Below, one piece after another: positions 24,091 through 33,686 of a stretch of DNA of 64,000 bases. Origin of the DNA: Thermoplasmatales archaeon SW_10_69_26 (lineage in GTDB: Archaea; Thermoplasmatota; SW-10-69-26); contig PXUB01000032.1 of the NCBI GenBank assembly GCA_003009755.1, forward strand, positions 1 through 64,000. Direction: 5' to 3'. Made by a program: the position numbers and the translations under genes. The notes under the pieces are model-generated. The model was given only the letters and a program-made list of their open reading frames with translations. It had not been told where the DNA came from and did not search any database. The first letter of the stretch is position 1. Every line of letters begins with the position of its first letter.

Positions 24091-25944
24091 ATGGCTCGCG
24101 GGGCATGGCTCGTGGGTGGCTTGGCTCTCCTCGTGCTCGCGGCGTCCTCGGTCGTGGCCCAGACCGCTGAGGATCCAGCGGGCCAAGCCTGCGTAGCCGT
24201 GGACGAGGCGGCCGAATGTCGCACGCTGGCGGTCAGCGGTACGGGTGATGCCTCCTGTCGACCGTTCCTTGCCGCGTGCGCGTCGGCCAGTGGGACGGGC
24301 AACGCCTCCGCCTGCGAGTTCCTGTGCACCGCCGTGGCCCCGTTGGGGGACGCCACCGGTGATCACCCGGTATCAGTTACCGGCGAGTGTCGCGACGATG
24401 CCGGCCAACCGTACCGTGATTGCGCGGCGGTCGGCGTCACGGACGATGCGGAGGGCCATTACGCGGCCGTCAGCGTGACCGGGGAGGCCGACTGTCGGCG
24501 ATCCAAGGCCTGCACGGCCGCTTCCGGCACGGGGAACGCGACCGCCTCCCGGCTTGCCCTCACGGGCACGGGCGATGCCACCGGCCGAACCCCCATCTCT
24601 GCGAGCGGCGAGTGCCGCGAGCATGCCACCGAGGCCTACCGGGACTGCCTTGCCCTCGAGACCGGCGAGGATGCCCACGGTCACCACGCGGGCGCCAGCG
24701 TGACCGGTGATGCGTCCGGCTGCATCGCGGCGAGCGCTACGGGCGAGGCGGAAAGCGGCTGTCACGAGCTGTTCGAGGTCGGGGATGCCGAGTGCACGCC
24801 GCATCCGCCGATCCGGATCACTGAACGGGTCGGCGAGCGCGGGTTCGAGTGGGTGAACCCCGCGACCGGCGAGCGGGAGATCCGCCCGGGGAGCGGTGTC
24901 GTTCGAGGCTCCGGGACCGCTGGGGATCCCTACGTGATCGAGGGCTGGTGCATCCAAGCGCCCCCCGCGGTCTCGACGCCCGAGGGTCCCACGGCTGGCA
25001 TCGTCATTCAGGGTACCGAGGCTCACGTCCAGATCCGGGAGTCCTTCGTCTACGGTGTCCCGCACACCGAGCACCAGGTGTACGGGGTCCCGGTCGACCA
25101 ATTCACTCGCGGGATCGTGCTTGATGGCGTCGGCAACGCCACCGTTCAGAACACGACGATAGCCTACCACGGTCAGGGTCTCGTGGTCGACAGTGCAAGC
25201 CAGACACACCTCCAGGCCAACACCGCCCACAGCAACACGGGGAACGGTTTCTTCATCACTCACTCGACGGAGACCCTGATCAAGAACAACACCGCTACGA
25301 ACAATGGCGCCTCAGGGATCTATGCCAACGAAGGAGATGGCGGAGAGATCCTATCGAACACTGTGACACTGAACCGCCGAGAGGGGATCCGGATCGAAGC
25401 CGATGCGGCCATCCGGAACAATCTCGCGCACGACAACTTCGTCGGTATCGTCTCAACCTCCGAGCAGGAGACACCGATCGCCTCCAACACGGCGATCGAC
25501 AACGATGTCGCTGGGATCGTAATCGGCTCGAGGAACCACGCCTTCGAAAACACGATGCGCGATAACGGCATCGCTGGCATCGCCGCCGTCTTCGGCTCCA
25601 GCGATAACACGATCGAGGACAACCTCGTCGCGGGAGAGCACGAGGTGGGGTTCCTGCTCGGAACGGACACAGCGGGGAACCTGCTATCGCAGAACAACAT
25701 CACCGGCAACGAGAACGGGGTTTGGGCCGAGGAAGCCGAGAGCTTGGCGATGCACGAGAACAACGTGTGGAATAACAGCGCCACAGGCCTGAACGTCGTC
25801 TCGATCGACGAGCCCGTCAACGCGACGCACAATTGGTGGGGCTGTCCCGACGGGCCCTCGGCGCAGGCCTGCGACGGGGTTGCGGGTGAGGCGATCGTCG
25901 ATCCGTGGTTGAGGGAGCCCGTTGCGGCCGCCGGGCTCAGGTAG
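24091..25944 (+). CDS. Secreted right-handed beta-helix surface protein
   Basis: 617 residues. A signal peptide (GGLALLVLAASSVVAQ) is followed by about 210 residues of degenerate Gly/Ala/Cys repeats of the type SGTGNAS, VTGEADC, ASGEC, and then from about residue 280 a parallel beta-helix of the NosD/PbH1 kind, with ladders of NNTATNNGASGIY, SNTVTLN, NNITGNENGV. The end AXNWWGCPDGPS-like segment (THNWWGCPDG) is typical of archaeal surface beta-helix proteins. Many N-x-T sequons. Base composition in the helix part is clearly lower in GC than in neighbours, which may reflect Asn-rich coding or transfer. Likely carbohydrate or surface binding. Start chosen at the signal peptide Met. Confidence 0.85.
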   Translation: MARGAWLVGGLALLVLAASSVVAQTAEDPAGQACVAVDEAAECRTLAVSGTGDASCRPFLAACASASGTGNASACEFLCTAVAPLGDATGDHPVSVTGECRDDAGQPYRDCAAVGVTDDAEGHYAAVSVTGEADCRRSKACTAASGTGNATASRLALTGTGDATGRTPISASGECREHATEAYRDCLALETGEDAHGHHAGASVTGDASGCIAASATGEAESGCHELFEVGDAECTPHPPIRITERVGERGFEWVNPATGEREIRPGSGVVRGSGTAGDPYVIEGWCIQAPPAVSTPEGPTAGIVIQGTEAHVQIRESFVYGVPHTEHQVYGVPVDQFTRGIVLDGVGNATVQNTTIAYHGQGLVVDSASQTHLQANTAHSNTGNGFFITHSTETLIKNNTATNNGASGIYANEGDGGEILSNTVTLNRREGIRIEADAAIRNNLAHDNFVGIVSTSEQETPIASNTAIDNDVAGIVIGSRNHAFENTMRDNGIAGIAAVFGSSDNTIEDNLVAGEHEVGFLLGTDTAGNLLSQNNITGNENGVWAEEAESLAMHENNVWNNSATGLNVVSIDEPVNATHNWWGCPDGPSAQACDGVAGEAIVDPWLREPVAAAGLR

Positions 25945-26729
25945 TGGCCGGCCCGTCGGTAAGGGGACAACGAGGGCTGAGGCTCCCCGGGGAAGGTGGG
26001 GGCCGGCGAGCGCCAAGCCGGTCGAGCTGTCAGCGCCTGCGATCCCCCTCGCCCGGGGACGTCGCCGGCTCCGATCGGGATCCAGTCAGCCCTTAGACCA
26101 TGGCCACTGAGACACGCCGAGAAGAGCTTAGCAGCTGTTCGCCACTCGGATCCGGGGGTCTGGCTGCTTTCGGGATCTCTCCTCTCTGAGATGGGAGAAG
26201 AGAACGATCATCCCCACTTGGCCGACTCCCGGGGTGATCCTCTGCGGCCGGCACTTCCGCGCGCCTTCACCCACGGCCTTCACTTTCCCGAGTGGTTTCG
26301 CCGCTCGTGGCCGACGACGCGGACATGCAAGCGCCCGACGACCGCCCCGTCGGCACAGCAACGTCGGGGTACCGGGGTTCCCGCCCGAGGCGAGGGGAGC
26401 GGTTCCGGGACGGTGCGCCCTGGAGGACGAGGTCGGGGACGCGCGGGCGGTGCCGGTCGGCGAGCGCGTGCTGTGTCGGGGGGCCGGCGACGACGCTCGT
26501 CGAGGTCGAGGGGTTCGTGGACGAGGTCCTCCCCGTCGAGGTCGAGGCGGAAGCAGTGGCGACCGGTTAGCTTCTGCCTCGAGAGCACGGCCGATCACCA
26601 GGGAAGCTGATTGATCGCGGGGATCGCTGCCGACGGCGGATCCCCGCGTCTGTGGAGGACGTAGCCTCGCCCAGCTCGTTGCCGCGGAGCCGGCGCGCTG
26701 AGGAACATTTATGCGTTTCCGAGAGGGTG
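25945..26729. other. Nearly 800-nt region without a supported gene
   Basis: Short frames exist on both strands (for example 26280-26588 minus and 26292-26570 plus) but none has a start, promoter and composition I trust. The piece ending TTLVEVEGFVDEVLPVEVEAE looks protein-like and may be the tail of a frameshifted small gene. A TCTCTCCTC...GGGAGAAGAGA imperfect hairpin lies near 26170-26200, and the TTTATG box of the ceramidase gene is at the right end. Confidence 0.4.
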
Positions 26730-28667
26730 ATGGCTTTGGGAGGCATTCGCTTGGATCCCCGCAAGCTCGCCTGCGTCCTCCTCGCCTCGTCGATGATCGT
26801 GCCCGCAACCGCCGCGTTGGAACCCGCGCTGGCGGAGGACCCCGACGACGGGGGGGAGCCCGCCCTCTTCCAGGTCGGGGCCAGCAGCCGCGACATCACG
26901 CCCGAGACCGCTCAGTTCCTCGGGGGTTCCTGGGTCGGCCGGGAGACGGCGGAGGTCGATGCTCCCCTCAAGGTGCGGGCGATGGCGGTCGGGAACGGCG
27001 ACACGGGCGTGCTGTTCGCCGAGGTCGACAGCCAGGGGATCTTCGCGGGCTACCAGCAGGGCCCCTACGGAACGGTCGCGATGCGGGAGGCCGTCGCGGA
27101 GCGCACCGGCGTACCCGCCGAGAACGTCGTCGTCGCGTCCAGCCACACGCACGCGGCCCCGACCCTGATGGGCATCTGGGGCCCCACGGACACCGACTAC
27201 CTCCGGCACGTTTTCGACCAGACCGTCGACGCGCTCGTGGACGCCTGGCAGACCCGCGAGGCCGCGCACCTCCACGTGAGCGAGACGGACAGCAGCGACC
27301 TGATCGGCACCCACCTGCAGTCGAGCAACCGCATGCCCGGCTGGCCGGCCGACGGCGACTTGTCGGTGATCCGGGCGGTGTCCCCGCAGGGCCACGACGT
27401 GGCCACGTTCCTGAACTTCGGCGTCCACCCCGACATCGTCACTGGCATGAAGATGTCCCCCGACTGGCTGGGCGAGGCTCGGGCCTTCCTGGACGAGCGC
27501 CTGGACACGACGACCGTGGCCGCCGTGGGCACGCTGGGTCGCCAGGAGACCGCGCTGGACAGCTACTACGACGACTCCTACCAGCAGATCGACCGCTACG
27601 GCCGCCTGATCGCCTCTCGCGCGCTACGGACGATGGACGAGGCCCAGCCGGTGACGACGGACACCCTGGACGGGGCCATGCAGTACGTCTCGTTCCCGCT
27701 GACGAACGGGGCCCTGGCCGCCCTTTTAGCCGAGGAGGCCACGGGTGTCGAGGAGCCCACTCGGTCCACGATCGGCTACCACGGCATCGACCGCGCGGTC
27801 ACGCCGCCCTACATGATCGGGGACAACCTCGGGACGTGGACCGGCGTGCTCCGCATCGGGGACCAGCTCGTCTTCAGCCAGCCCGGGGAGGCCTTCCCCG
27901 AGGTGACGCACGCGTTCCGCGACAACCTGCAGGACTGCAGCTCCGATTTCGTGCTCGGCATGGCCCAGGACCAGCTCGGCTACTACTGGCCCGCCTGGGA
28001 GACCCCGTTCGCGGCCCCGATCGGTGACTTCGCGATCTTCAACGTCAACCCGGCGCTGGGGGACATCGTGGCCCGGCACGCCCTGCTGGCGGCCGAGGAG
28101 GTCGGCTGCTCGACGACGCCCTACGCGGTCTCGTCGACGCCGTCGAACACGTACACGCTCACCGACGACTACCCGTTCGCGGTCAAGGACTTGGCCTTCC
28201 CCGAGGTCACCACGCCCGGCGAGCCGGTCCTCTTCGAGGCGCTGTACTCGGACCGCAACGGCGAGTACGAGAACTTCACCTGGAGCCTGGGCGACGGTAC
28301 GGCAGCATACGAGGACCGGTTCTCGCACATCTACGACGATCCAGGCACCTACGGAGCCCAGGTGGCCGCCCGCTCGGCCGAGAACGAGACCGCGACCTGG
28401 ACCGTCGACGTGCAGGTTCTCCCCGCGCCCGCGGTCGCGATCGACGCCACCTCGGTGGACGAGCGGACGGTGCAGCTCGAGGCCAGCCTGACCGGCGGCT
28501 CGGGCACGATCCTGCAGGCGACCTGGGCACTGGGCGACGGGTCCGCGGCGGCCGGATCGACCGTCACGCACACCTACGACCAGCAGGGCACCTACACCGT
28601 GACGGTGGACGTGACGGACACCAGCGGCCTGACGGCGAGCGCCGAGCGGACCGTGACCGTCGGCTGA
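26730..28667 (+). CDS. Secreted neutral-ceramidase-like hydrolase with two PKD domains
   Basis: 645 residues: signal peptide, then a domain of about 440 residues matching the N-terminal catalytic domain of neutral/alkaline ceramidase (VGASSRDITPE; ASSHTHAAPTLMG with the zinc His pair; FLNFGVHPDIV with a further His), then two PKD beta-sandwich domains (FTWSLGDGTA.., ATWALGDGSA.. each ending in a THTYDQQGTYTV-type strand). Archaea are not known to make ceramides, so it probably acts on environmental lipids or another N-acyl amide. The ATG at 26730 lies about 20 nt after TTTATG; a TTG six bases later would fit leaderless spacing better. Confidence 0.85.
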   Translation: MALGGIRLDPRKLACVLLASSMIVPATAALEPALAEDPDDGGEPALFQVGASSRDITPETAQFLGGSWVGRETAEVDAPLKVRAMAVGNGDTGVLFAEVDSQGIFAGYQQGPYGTVAMREAVAERTGVPAENVVVASSHTHAAPTLMGIWGPTDTDYLRHVFDQTVDALVDAWQTREAAHLHVSETDSSDLIGTHLQSSNRMPGWPADGDLSVIRAVSPQGHDVATFLNFGVHPDIVTGMKMSPDWLGEARAFLDERLDTTTVAAVGTLGRQETALDSYYDDSYQQIDRYGRLIASRALRTMDEAQPVTTDTLDGAMQYVSFPLTNGALAALLAEEATGVEEPTRSTIGYHGIDRAVTPPYMIGDNLGTWTGVLRIGDQLVFSQPGEAFPEVTHAFRDNLQDCSSDFVLGMAQDQLGYYWPAWETPFAAPIGDFAIFNVNPALGDIVARHALLAAEEVGCSTTPYAVSSTPSNTYTLTDDYPFAVKDLAFPEVTTPGEPVLFEALYSDRNGEYENFTWSLGDGTAAYEDRFSHIYDDPGTYGAQVAARSAENETATWTVDVQVLPAPAVAIDATSVDERTVQLEASLTGGSGTILQATWALGDGSAAAGSTVTHTYDQQGTYTVTVDVTDTSGLTASAERTVTVG

Positions 28668-28734
28668 CAGGCTCCGCGGGCAGGTTCGGGTGGGGGACCC
28701 CGTGCCTTTTTCCTCCCGAACGGGTTCCCGGCCC

Positions 28735-30120
28735 GTGGACGGCGAGCCCGAGACCCCCGACGACCGCCCCGTCGTCACGGTGAGCGAGCTCAACACGAAG
28801 GTCTCGCAGATCCTCGAGGGGCAGCCCGAGCTGGGCAACATCTGGCTGCGCGGCGAGGTGTCGAACTGGACCGGCCCGCACGGCGCCAGCGGCCACGCCT
28901 ACTTCCGCGTCAAGGACGACGACGCCGAGATCGACTGCGTGATGTGGCGCCGCAACGTGCAAGGCCTCTCGATCGAGCCCCAGGAGGGCATGGAGGTGCT
29001 GGCCCGCGGCTCGGTCGGCCTGTACGAGAAGCGCGGCAGCTACCAGTTCTACATCGAGGAGATGGCCGAGGCCGGGCGCGGGGACCTGTACCTGCGTTAC
29101 CAGCGGCTCAAGGACCGCCTCGAGGAGGAGGGCCTCTTCGATCCCGAGCGCAAGCAGCCGCTGGGGGCCTTCCCACGCACGATCGGCGTCGTCACGAGCC
29201 GCGAGGCCGCCGGCCTGCAGGACGTGCTCAACGTCATGCGGCGCCGCAGCCCGCACGTCGACGTGCTCGTCTCCGACGCCCGCGTGCAAGGCGAGGGCGC
29301 CTCGTCCACGATCGTGGAGGCGATCCAGCGCCTCGACGACCACGCCCGCCGCGGCCACGACGTCGACCTGATCGTCGTCACGCGCGGCGGCGGCTCTCTG
29401 GAGGACCTGTGGGCGTTCAACGAGGAGGAGACCGTGCGCGCCGTGGCCAACAGCCGGCTGCCGATCGTCTCCGGCGTCGGCCACGAGACCGACACGACCC
29501 TCACCGACCTGGCCGCCGACGAGCGCGCGCCCACGCCGAGCGCGGCCGCCGAGGTCGCCGCGCCCAGCCGCGAGGAGAGCCTCGAACGCGTCGACGAGCT
29601 CCGTCGGCGGCTGGCTCGCCGTGTCCAGCACGTCGTCGATCTGAAACGCTCGCGCGTCGACGGCCTCGCCGACCGGCCCGTGCTCTCCCGCCCGGGCGCG
29701 CTGTTCGCCGAGGCCAACCAGCTCACCGACGAGCTCGCCAGCCGGCTGCCACGCGCCGTGCAGATCCGGCTCGACGAGGCCCGCGCCCGGATCGACGCCC
29801 TGGCCAGCCGCAGCGTGCTCTGCAGCACGCAGGGCGTCCTCGGCGACCGGGCCCGCCGGCTGGAGAACCTCTCCGCTCGGGTGCCCCGCGCCGGTGAGCG
29901 CACGCTCGAGCAGTCGAAGAACCGCGTGGGTCAGCTCGCCGGCCGGCTCGACGCCTTGTCCCCGCTCGAGGTCCTCGAGCGCGGCTACGCGTCCGCCAGC
30001 ACCGACGGCGAGCCCGTGCGCTCGATCGCGGACGTCGACCGGGGCGACGAGCTCGACGTCCGCGTCACCGACGGCACGATCGTCAGCGAAGTCACCGACC
30101 ACGAGGAGGCCAAGCGATGA
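28735..30120 (+). CDS. xseA: Exodeoxyribonuclease VII large subunit
   Basis: 461 residues. N-terminal OB fold (VSELNTKVSQILEGQPELGNIWLRGEVSNW), central catalytic region with GVVTSREAAGLQDVL and TRGGGSLEDLWAFNEE, and VSGVGHETDTTL-x-D, followed by the long coiled-coil C-terminus and the LEVLERGYA motif. With XseB it degrades single-stranded DNA from either end. The GTG at 28735 is chosen because TTTTT lies 24-28 nt before it; a GTG at 28690 would overlap this promoter. Coupled to xseB by an ATGA overlap. Confidence 0.95.
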   Translation: MDGEPETPDDRPVVTVSELNTKVSQILEGQPELGNIWLRGEVSNWTGPHGASGHAYFRVKDDDAEIDCVMWRRNVQGLSIEPQEGMEVLARGSVGLYEKRGSYQFYIEEMAEAGRGDLYLRYQRLKDRLEEEGLFDPERKQPLGAFPRTIGVVTSREAAGLQDVLNVMRRRSPHVDVLVSDARVQGEGASSTIVEAIQRLDDHARRGHDVDLIVVTRGGGSLEDLWAFNEEETVRAVANSRLPIVSGVGHETDTTLTDLAADERAPTPSAAAEVAAPSREESLERVDELRRRLARRVQHVVDLKRSRVDGLADRPVLSRPGALFAEANQLTDELASRLPRAVQIRLDEARARIDALASRSVLCSTQGVLGDRARRLENLSARVPRAGERTLEQSKNRVGQLAGRLDALSPLEVLERGYASASTDGEPVRSIADVDRGDELDVRVTDGTIVSEVTDHEEAKR

Positions 30121-30431
30121 GCGAGGAACCCGAACAGCAGCCGCTCACCGGCGACGACGCCGGCGGAGCCGACGAGGAGCCCACCGAGCCCGAGGCGCCC
30201 GAGCGGGCGCCCGACGCCGCCGAGATGCCCTTCGAGGAGGCCGTCGAGGAGCTGGAGACGATCGTCGAGGAGCTCGAGGACGGCGAGCTGTCCCTCGAGG
30301 ACGCCATGGACCGCTTCGAGCGCGGCCTGGGCCTCGTCGAGGCCTGCCGGGGCAAGCTCGAACGCGCCGAGCTCAAGGTCGAGGAGCTGCTCGACGACGG
30401 CACCACCGAGGACCGGGACGGCGGCGGGTGA
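30117..30431 (+). CDS. xseB: Exodeoxyribonuclease VII small subunit
   Basis: 104 residues. The core PFEEAVEELETIVEELEDGELSLEDAM-type two-helix hairpin and ERGLGLVEACRGKLERAE are diagnostic of XseB. An extra acidic, Pro/Glu-rich N-terminal tail of about 35 residues precedes the core. GAGGAGG ribosome binding site about 7-13 nt before the ATG, which overlaps the xseA stop. Confidence 0.93.
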   Translation: MSEEPEQQPLTGDDAGGADEEPTEPEAPERAPDAAEMPFEEAVEELETIVEELEDGELSLEDAMDRFERGLGLVEACRGKLERAELKVEELLDDGTTEDRDGGG

Positions 30432-30524
30432 GGACCTCGGGTTCGCTGGTGAGGGGGACGAGCACCGCCGCTCCGACACCTTGATACAGGGCTCGCGGCC
30501 TGAGGGACCCCACGTGGCCTCCCC

Positions 30525-31421
30525 GTGACCCCTGCGGAGCCCGACCCCGAAGCCGACGAGGACCTCGACGATGCGGATGCGTCGCCAGCGGGCGAACCCG
30601 GCGAGGGTGAGGCGTCCCCGCAGGCCCCGGACGTCGAGGGCGACGACGAGCCCGAGGAGGACCGCGAGCCCGAGGTCCTCATCCTCGGCACCGCCCACGT
30701 CGTCCCCCTCCACCGGGCGATCCAGCACCACGTCTTCGAGTTCGAGCCGGACGCGGTCGCGCTCGAGCTCGACAGCGAACGCCTGCGCGGCCTGCTGAGG
30801 GATCCCGAGGACCGACCCGATCCCGGGTTCGGCTACGGGTTCATCCAGCGCTTCCAGGAGCGCGTGGCCGACGACCTCGGCGGCGAGGTCGGCGAGGAGA
30901 TGCTGGCCGCCCGCGAGGCCGGCATGCTGTTGCAGGTGCCGGTCGCGCTCGTGGACAAGCCCGCCCGCGACACCGTCAGCCGCCTGCTGGACGAGATGGG
31001 CTGGGGGGAGCGGTTGAAGATCGCTTGGTCGCTGTTCCGCAGCTGGCTGCCCGGCTCGGGCATCGAGGACGAGCTCCAACGCGCCCTGGAGGGCGATCCC
31101 GAGCTCGTCGAGGAGGTCGCCAAGGACTTCCCCACGGTGAAACGCGTGCTGATCGACGAGCGGGACGAGCACATGGCTCGCCGCGTGCTCGAGCTCGTCG
31201 ACAGCTATCCTCGGGTCGTGCTGGTCGTCGGCGACGCCCACGTGCCCGGCATCGTGAAACGCCTGGAGCGAGGCGTCGACCGGATCGAGACGGTGCGCGT
31301 CAAGGAACTGCGCGAGCACACCGACACCGGCGCCGGGTTCAGCGTCGAAGCCAACACGACGATGGGTCCGCCGCCGAGCAACACGGGCCTGATGGGCCCG
31401 GGCTCCGCTCGCGAGGACTGA
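30525..31421 (+). CDS. TraB family protein
   Basis: 298 residues. After an acidic N-terminal extension of about 48 residues the TraB/PrgY core begins: VLILGTAHVVPLH, ELDSERLRGLL, IDERDEHMARRV and VVVGDAHVPGIVKRL, which together carry the conserved GxxH, Glu and GxxH residues. TraB proteins in bacteria quench peptide pheromones and relate to the TIKI/EreA metal hydrolases. Many archaeal members carry C-terminal membrane spans; this one does not, so it should be cytoplasmic. GTG start. Confidence 0.8.
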   Translation: MTPAEPDPEADEDLDDADASPAGEPGEGEASPQAPDVEGDDEPEEDREPEVLILGTAHVVPLHRAIQHHVFEFEPDAVALELDSERLRGLLRDPEDRPDPGFGYGFIQRFQERVADDLGGEVGEEMLAAREAGMLLQVPVALVDKPARDTVSRLLDEMGWGERLKIAWSLFRSWLPGSGIEDELQRALEGDPELVEEVAKDFPTVKRVLIDERDEHMARRVLELVDSYPRVVLVVGDAHVPGIVKRLERGVDRIETVRVKELREHTDTGAGFSVEANTTMGPPPSNTGLMGPGSARED

Positions 31422-31441
31422 GTCGGGTCCCCGGTTCGGGG

Positions 31442-31645
31442 CTAGTCGTCGGCGATCGTCTCGAGGTTGGCCTCCATCTCCTCGAGAAGCTCCTTCGACC
31501 GGCGGATGTGCTTGAGCGCCTGGTCGGGGTCCTCGGCCTCCGTGACCCAGCGAAGCAGCGTCTTGAGATCCTCCATCGACTTCTTCAGCGCCAGGTCGAT
31601 GGCATCCTCCTCGAGCCCTTGGCCGCCGCGGTCGGAGACCTTCAT
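31442..31645 (-). CDS. Small helical protein, unknown
   Basis: 67 residues, entirely helical by appearance (DLALKKSMEDLKTLLRWV, then a heptad-like ALKHIRRSKELLEEMEANLE), with no Cys and no membrane segment. Its ATG overlaps the stop of the metalloprotease gene (ATGA) and a CGGAG ribosome binding site precedes it, so it is translated with the protease and may be a partner or regulator. Confidence 0.65.
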   Translation of the reverse strand: MKVSDRGGQGLEEDAIDLALKKSMEDLKTLLRWVTEAEDPDQALKHIRRSKELLEEMEANLETIADD

Positions 31646-32418
31646 GATGAACCACTCCGTTGCTCGCGCGCGTCCGCCATGTCGTCGCTGTCGAACGTGT
31701 AAGGGATGGTGTCTCGGCTGAACAGGTCCGAGATCGCCTTGCCGGACTCGACCTTCCAGAACATGACCGAGTCCTCGTTCGACGAGTGCGCCTCGTGGTC
31801 GGGGTCCTCGTGGGGGTTCACCATCGGGAGCGGCGAGTTCACGAGCCCGAAGAGGTGGCCGGCTTCGTGGATCGAGATCGAGCGCACGACCTCGTACCGC
31901 TCGGCGCGGTCGCACACGATCGCCCCGTTGCTGCACGTCAGTTCCTCGATGCGGTCCATGAACAGGGCGAAGGCTTCGGCCTGGTAGGCGAGGCCGCCGG
32001 TCGACTCCTGCTGGTACTTGCCCTGGAGGAACAGCGCGTGCATCGCGACCTGACGATCGTTCGTCTCCACGTCCCGGTGCTGGCTGTGCAGCTCCCGCAG
32101 CTCGCTGTTGCTCCAGGCGTACTCGGACCCCTTGGCGGGCAGGTCGGCGCTGGTGCGGACCTCGACGTTCTTGTTCGTGATCCGCTGCAGCTGCTGGCGG
32201 ACGTCCTCGTCGACGCTCGTGCTCGTGTCCCAGTTCGAACCGGGCGAGTGGTCGAGCTCGACGACGAGCTTGCGCTGGCCGGTCAGGTAGGTCTCGTAGT
32301 TGCTGCCGGGATCGCCGGCGGGTCCGCCGTTCTGGATGTCCTGGAACGCCTGGGTGCAGCCGCTCAACCCGGCGACGAGGACGAGGATCACGATGGCCTT
32401 CGGCAGGAGGCCCTTCAC
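31642..32418 (-). CDS. Zinc metalloprotease-like lipoprotein (metzincin type)
   Basis: 258 residues. Signal peptide ending in lipobox LSGC, so the protein is lipid-anchored outside. The motif SIHEAGHLFGLVNS fits the metzincin signature HExxHxxGxxN, and SVMFWKVE about 40 residues later could be the Met-turn. The GTG start at 32418 has TTTTT 26-30 nt upstream (leaderless). A long upstream in-frame extension is only shadow of other genes. Likely degrades extracellular or envelope proteins. Confidence 0.8.
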   Translation of the reverse strand: MKGLLPKAIVILVLVAGLSGCTQAFQDIQNGGPAGDPGSNYETYLTGQRKLVVELDHSPGSNWDTSTSVDEDVRQQLQRITNKNVEVRTSADLPAKGSEYAWSNSELRELHSQHRDVETNDRQVAMHALFLQGKYQQESTGGLAYQAEAFALFMDRIEELTCSNGAIVCDRAERYEVVRSISIHEAGHLFGLVNSPLPMVNPHEDPDHEAHSSNEDSVMFWKVESGKAISDLFSRDTIPYTFDSDDMADAREQRSGSS

Positions 32419-32504
32419 AACCGCTATCAGGCCCGAGCGCCCGAAAAAGCTTGCCGTTTTCGCCCCACGGTCTCCGGGCGCGGAATGCCGAGACCGGCGC
32501 GAGG

Positions 32505-33647
32505 TCAAAAGCGCCAGTAGCCCTCCCGTTCCCACGGGGGGTCGTCCAGTCGGTCGGCGGCGACGTCGCTGGGCCAGTGATCGAGCCGAGCCTGGCGGGC
32601 CTCCTCGTCGACGAGCGAGGCCACCCGCACGCCCAGCAACCGCACCGGTCGGTCGACGTCGGCCTCGTCGAACAGCTCGAGCACGACGCGCTCGATCACG
32701 TCGCCGTCGTCGGTGGCCGCCGGCAGCGTGCGTTGGCGCGTGAACGTCTCGAAGGAGTGCAGGCGGACCTTGAGCGCGATCGTGCGCCCCTGGTTGTCGG
32801 TGTCGGCCAGCCGGCGCGCGGTCTCGGCCGCGATGGCCCCCAACGCGTCCCGCGCCTTCCCCGGCGTGACGTCCTCGGCGAACGTCCGCTCGGCGCCGAC
32901 GCTTTTCCGCTCGCGCTCGGCCGTGACTGGCCGCTCGTCGTGGCCGCGCGCCAGCTCGACCATGCGCGGCCCCCAGGCCCCGAACCGGTCCTCCATCGCT
33001 TGGGGATCCTGCTCGGCGAGGTCGGCGACCGTCTGGATGCCCATCGGGTCCAGCGCTTCCCGGGTCTTGGGTCCGACGCCGGGGATCTCGTCGGCGTCCC
33101 GCGGCGCCAGGAAGGCTTCCACCTCCGAGGGCTGGACCACGGTGAGGCCGTCGGGCTTGTCCTCGTCGGCCGCGATCTTGGCCGCGAGCTTGTTGGGCCC
33201 GACCCCGATCGAGCAGGTGAGATCGCGCTCGTCCCGGATGCGGCGCCGCAGGGCCTCGGCCAAGCGCTGGGCGGCCGGCCAGTCCCCGTCGACGCGCTCG
33301 GTGACGTCGGCGTAGGCTTCGTCGATCGACACCGGCTCGAGCACGTCGACCGCGTCCCCGACGATGGCGAACACCTCGCGGCTCTCGGCCTCGTAGGCGT
33401 CGAACCGTGGCCGAAGGTAGACGCCGTGGGGGCAGTTGCGCCACGCCTGCGAGATCGGTTGCGCGCTGTGGACGCCGTAGCGGCGCGCCTCGTAGCTGGC
33501 CGCCGCCACGACGCCCCGCCCGCTGCCCTCCTCGGGGTCGGCGCCCACGATCACCGGCTTGCCTTCCAGGGACGGGTCCTCGCGCTGCTCGATCGAGGCG
33601 TAGAAGGCATCCATGTCCAGGTGGAGCACGATGCGGTCCCGGGTCAC
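32505..33647 (-). CDS. dinB: DNA polymerase IV (Y family)
   Basis: 380 residues of the normal DinB length. HLDMDAFYASIEQREDP at the start, the active-site SIDEAYADV, the helix-hairpin-helix IPGVGPKTREALDPMGI, and the little-finger domain are present. C-terminus ends WEREGYWRF without an obvious PCNA-binding QxxL/IxxFF box, although YWRF may partly serve. Performs translesion synthesis. GTG start. Confidence 0.95.
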   Translation of the reverse strand: MTRDRIVLHLDMDAFYASIEQREDPSLEGKPVIVGADPEEGSGRGVVAAASYEARRYGVHSAQPISQAWRNCPHGVYLRPRFDAYEAESREVFAIVGDAVDVLEPVSIDEAYADVTERVDGDWPAAQRLAEALRRRIRDERDLTCSIGVGPNKLAAKIAADEDKPDGLTVVQPSEVEAFLAPRDADEIPGVGPKTREALDPMGIQTVADLAEQDPQAMEDRFGAWGPRMVELARGHDERPVTAERERKSVGAERTFAEDVTPGKARDALGAIAAETARRLADTDNQGRTIALKVRLHSFETFTRQRTLPAATDDGDVIERVVLELFDEADVDRPVRLLGVRVASLVDEEARQARLDHWPSDVAADRLDDPPWEREGYWRF

Positions 33648-33686
33648 CGGCGGCCCTCCCGTCGGCCCGTCGCCGAGCGTGCCATT

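Noticed and set aside
26280-26588. Short open frames on both strands in the gap before the ceramidase gene
   Set aside because: No promoter at the right spacing, Arg/Pro-rich translation; only a short stretch looks protein-like, so it is noted as a possible remnant only.
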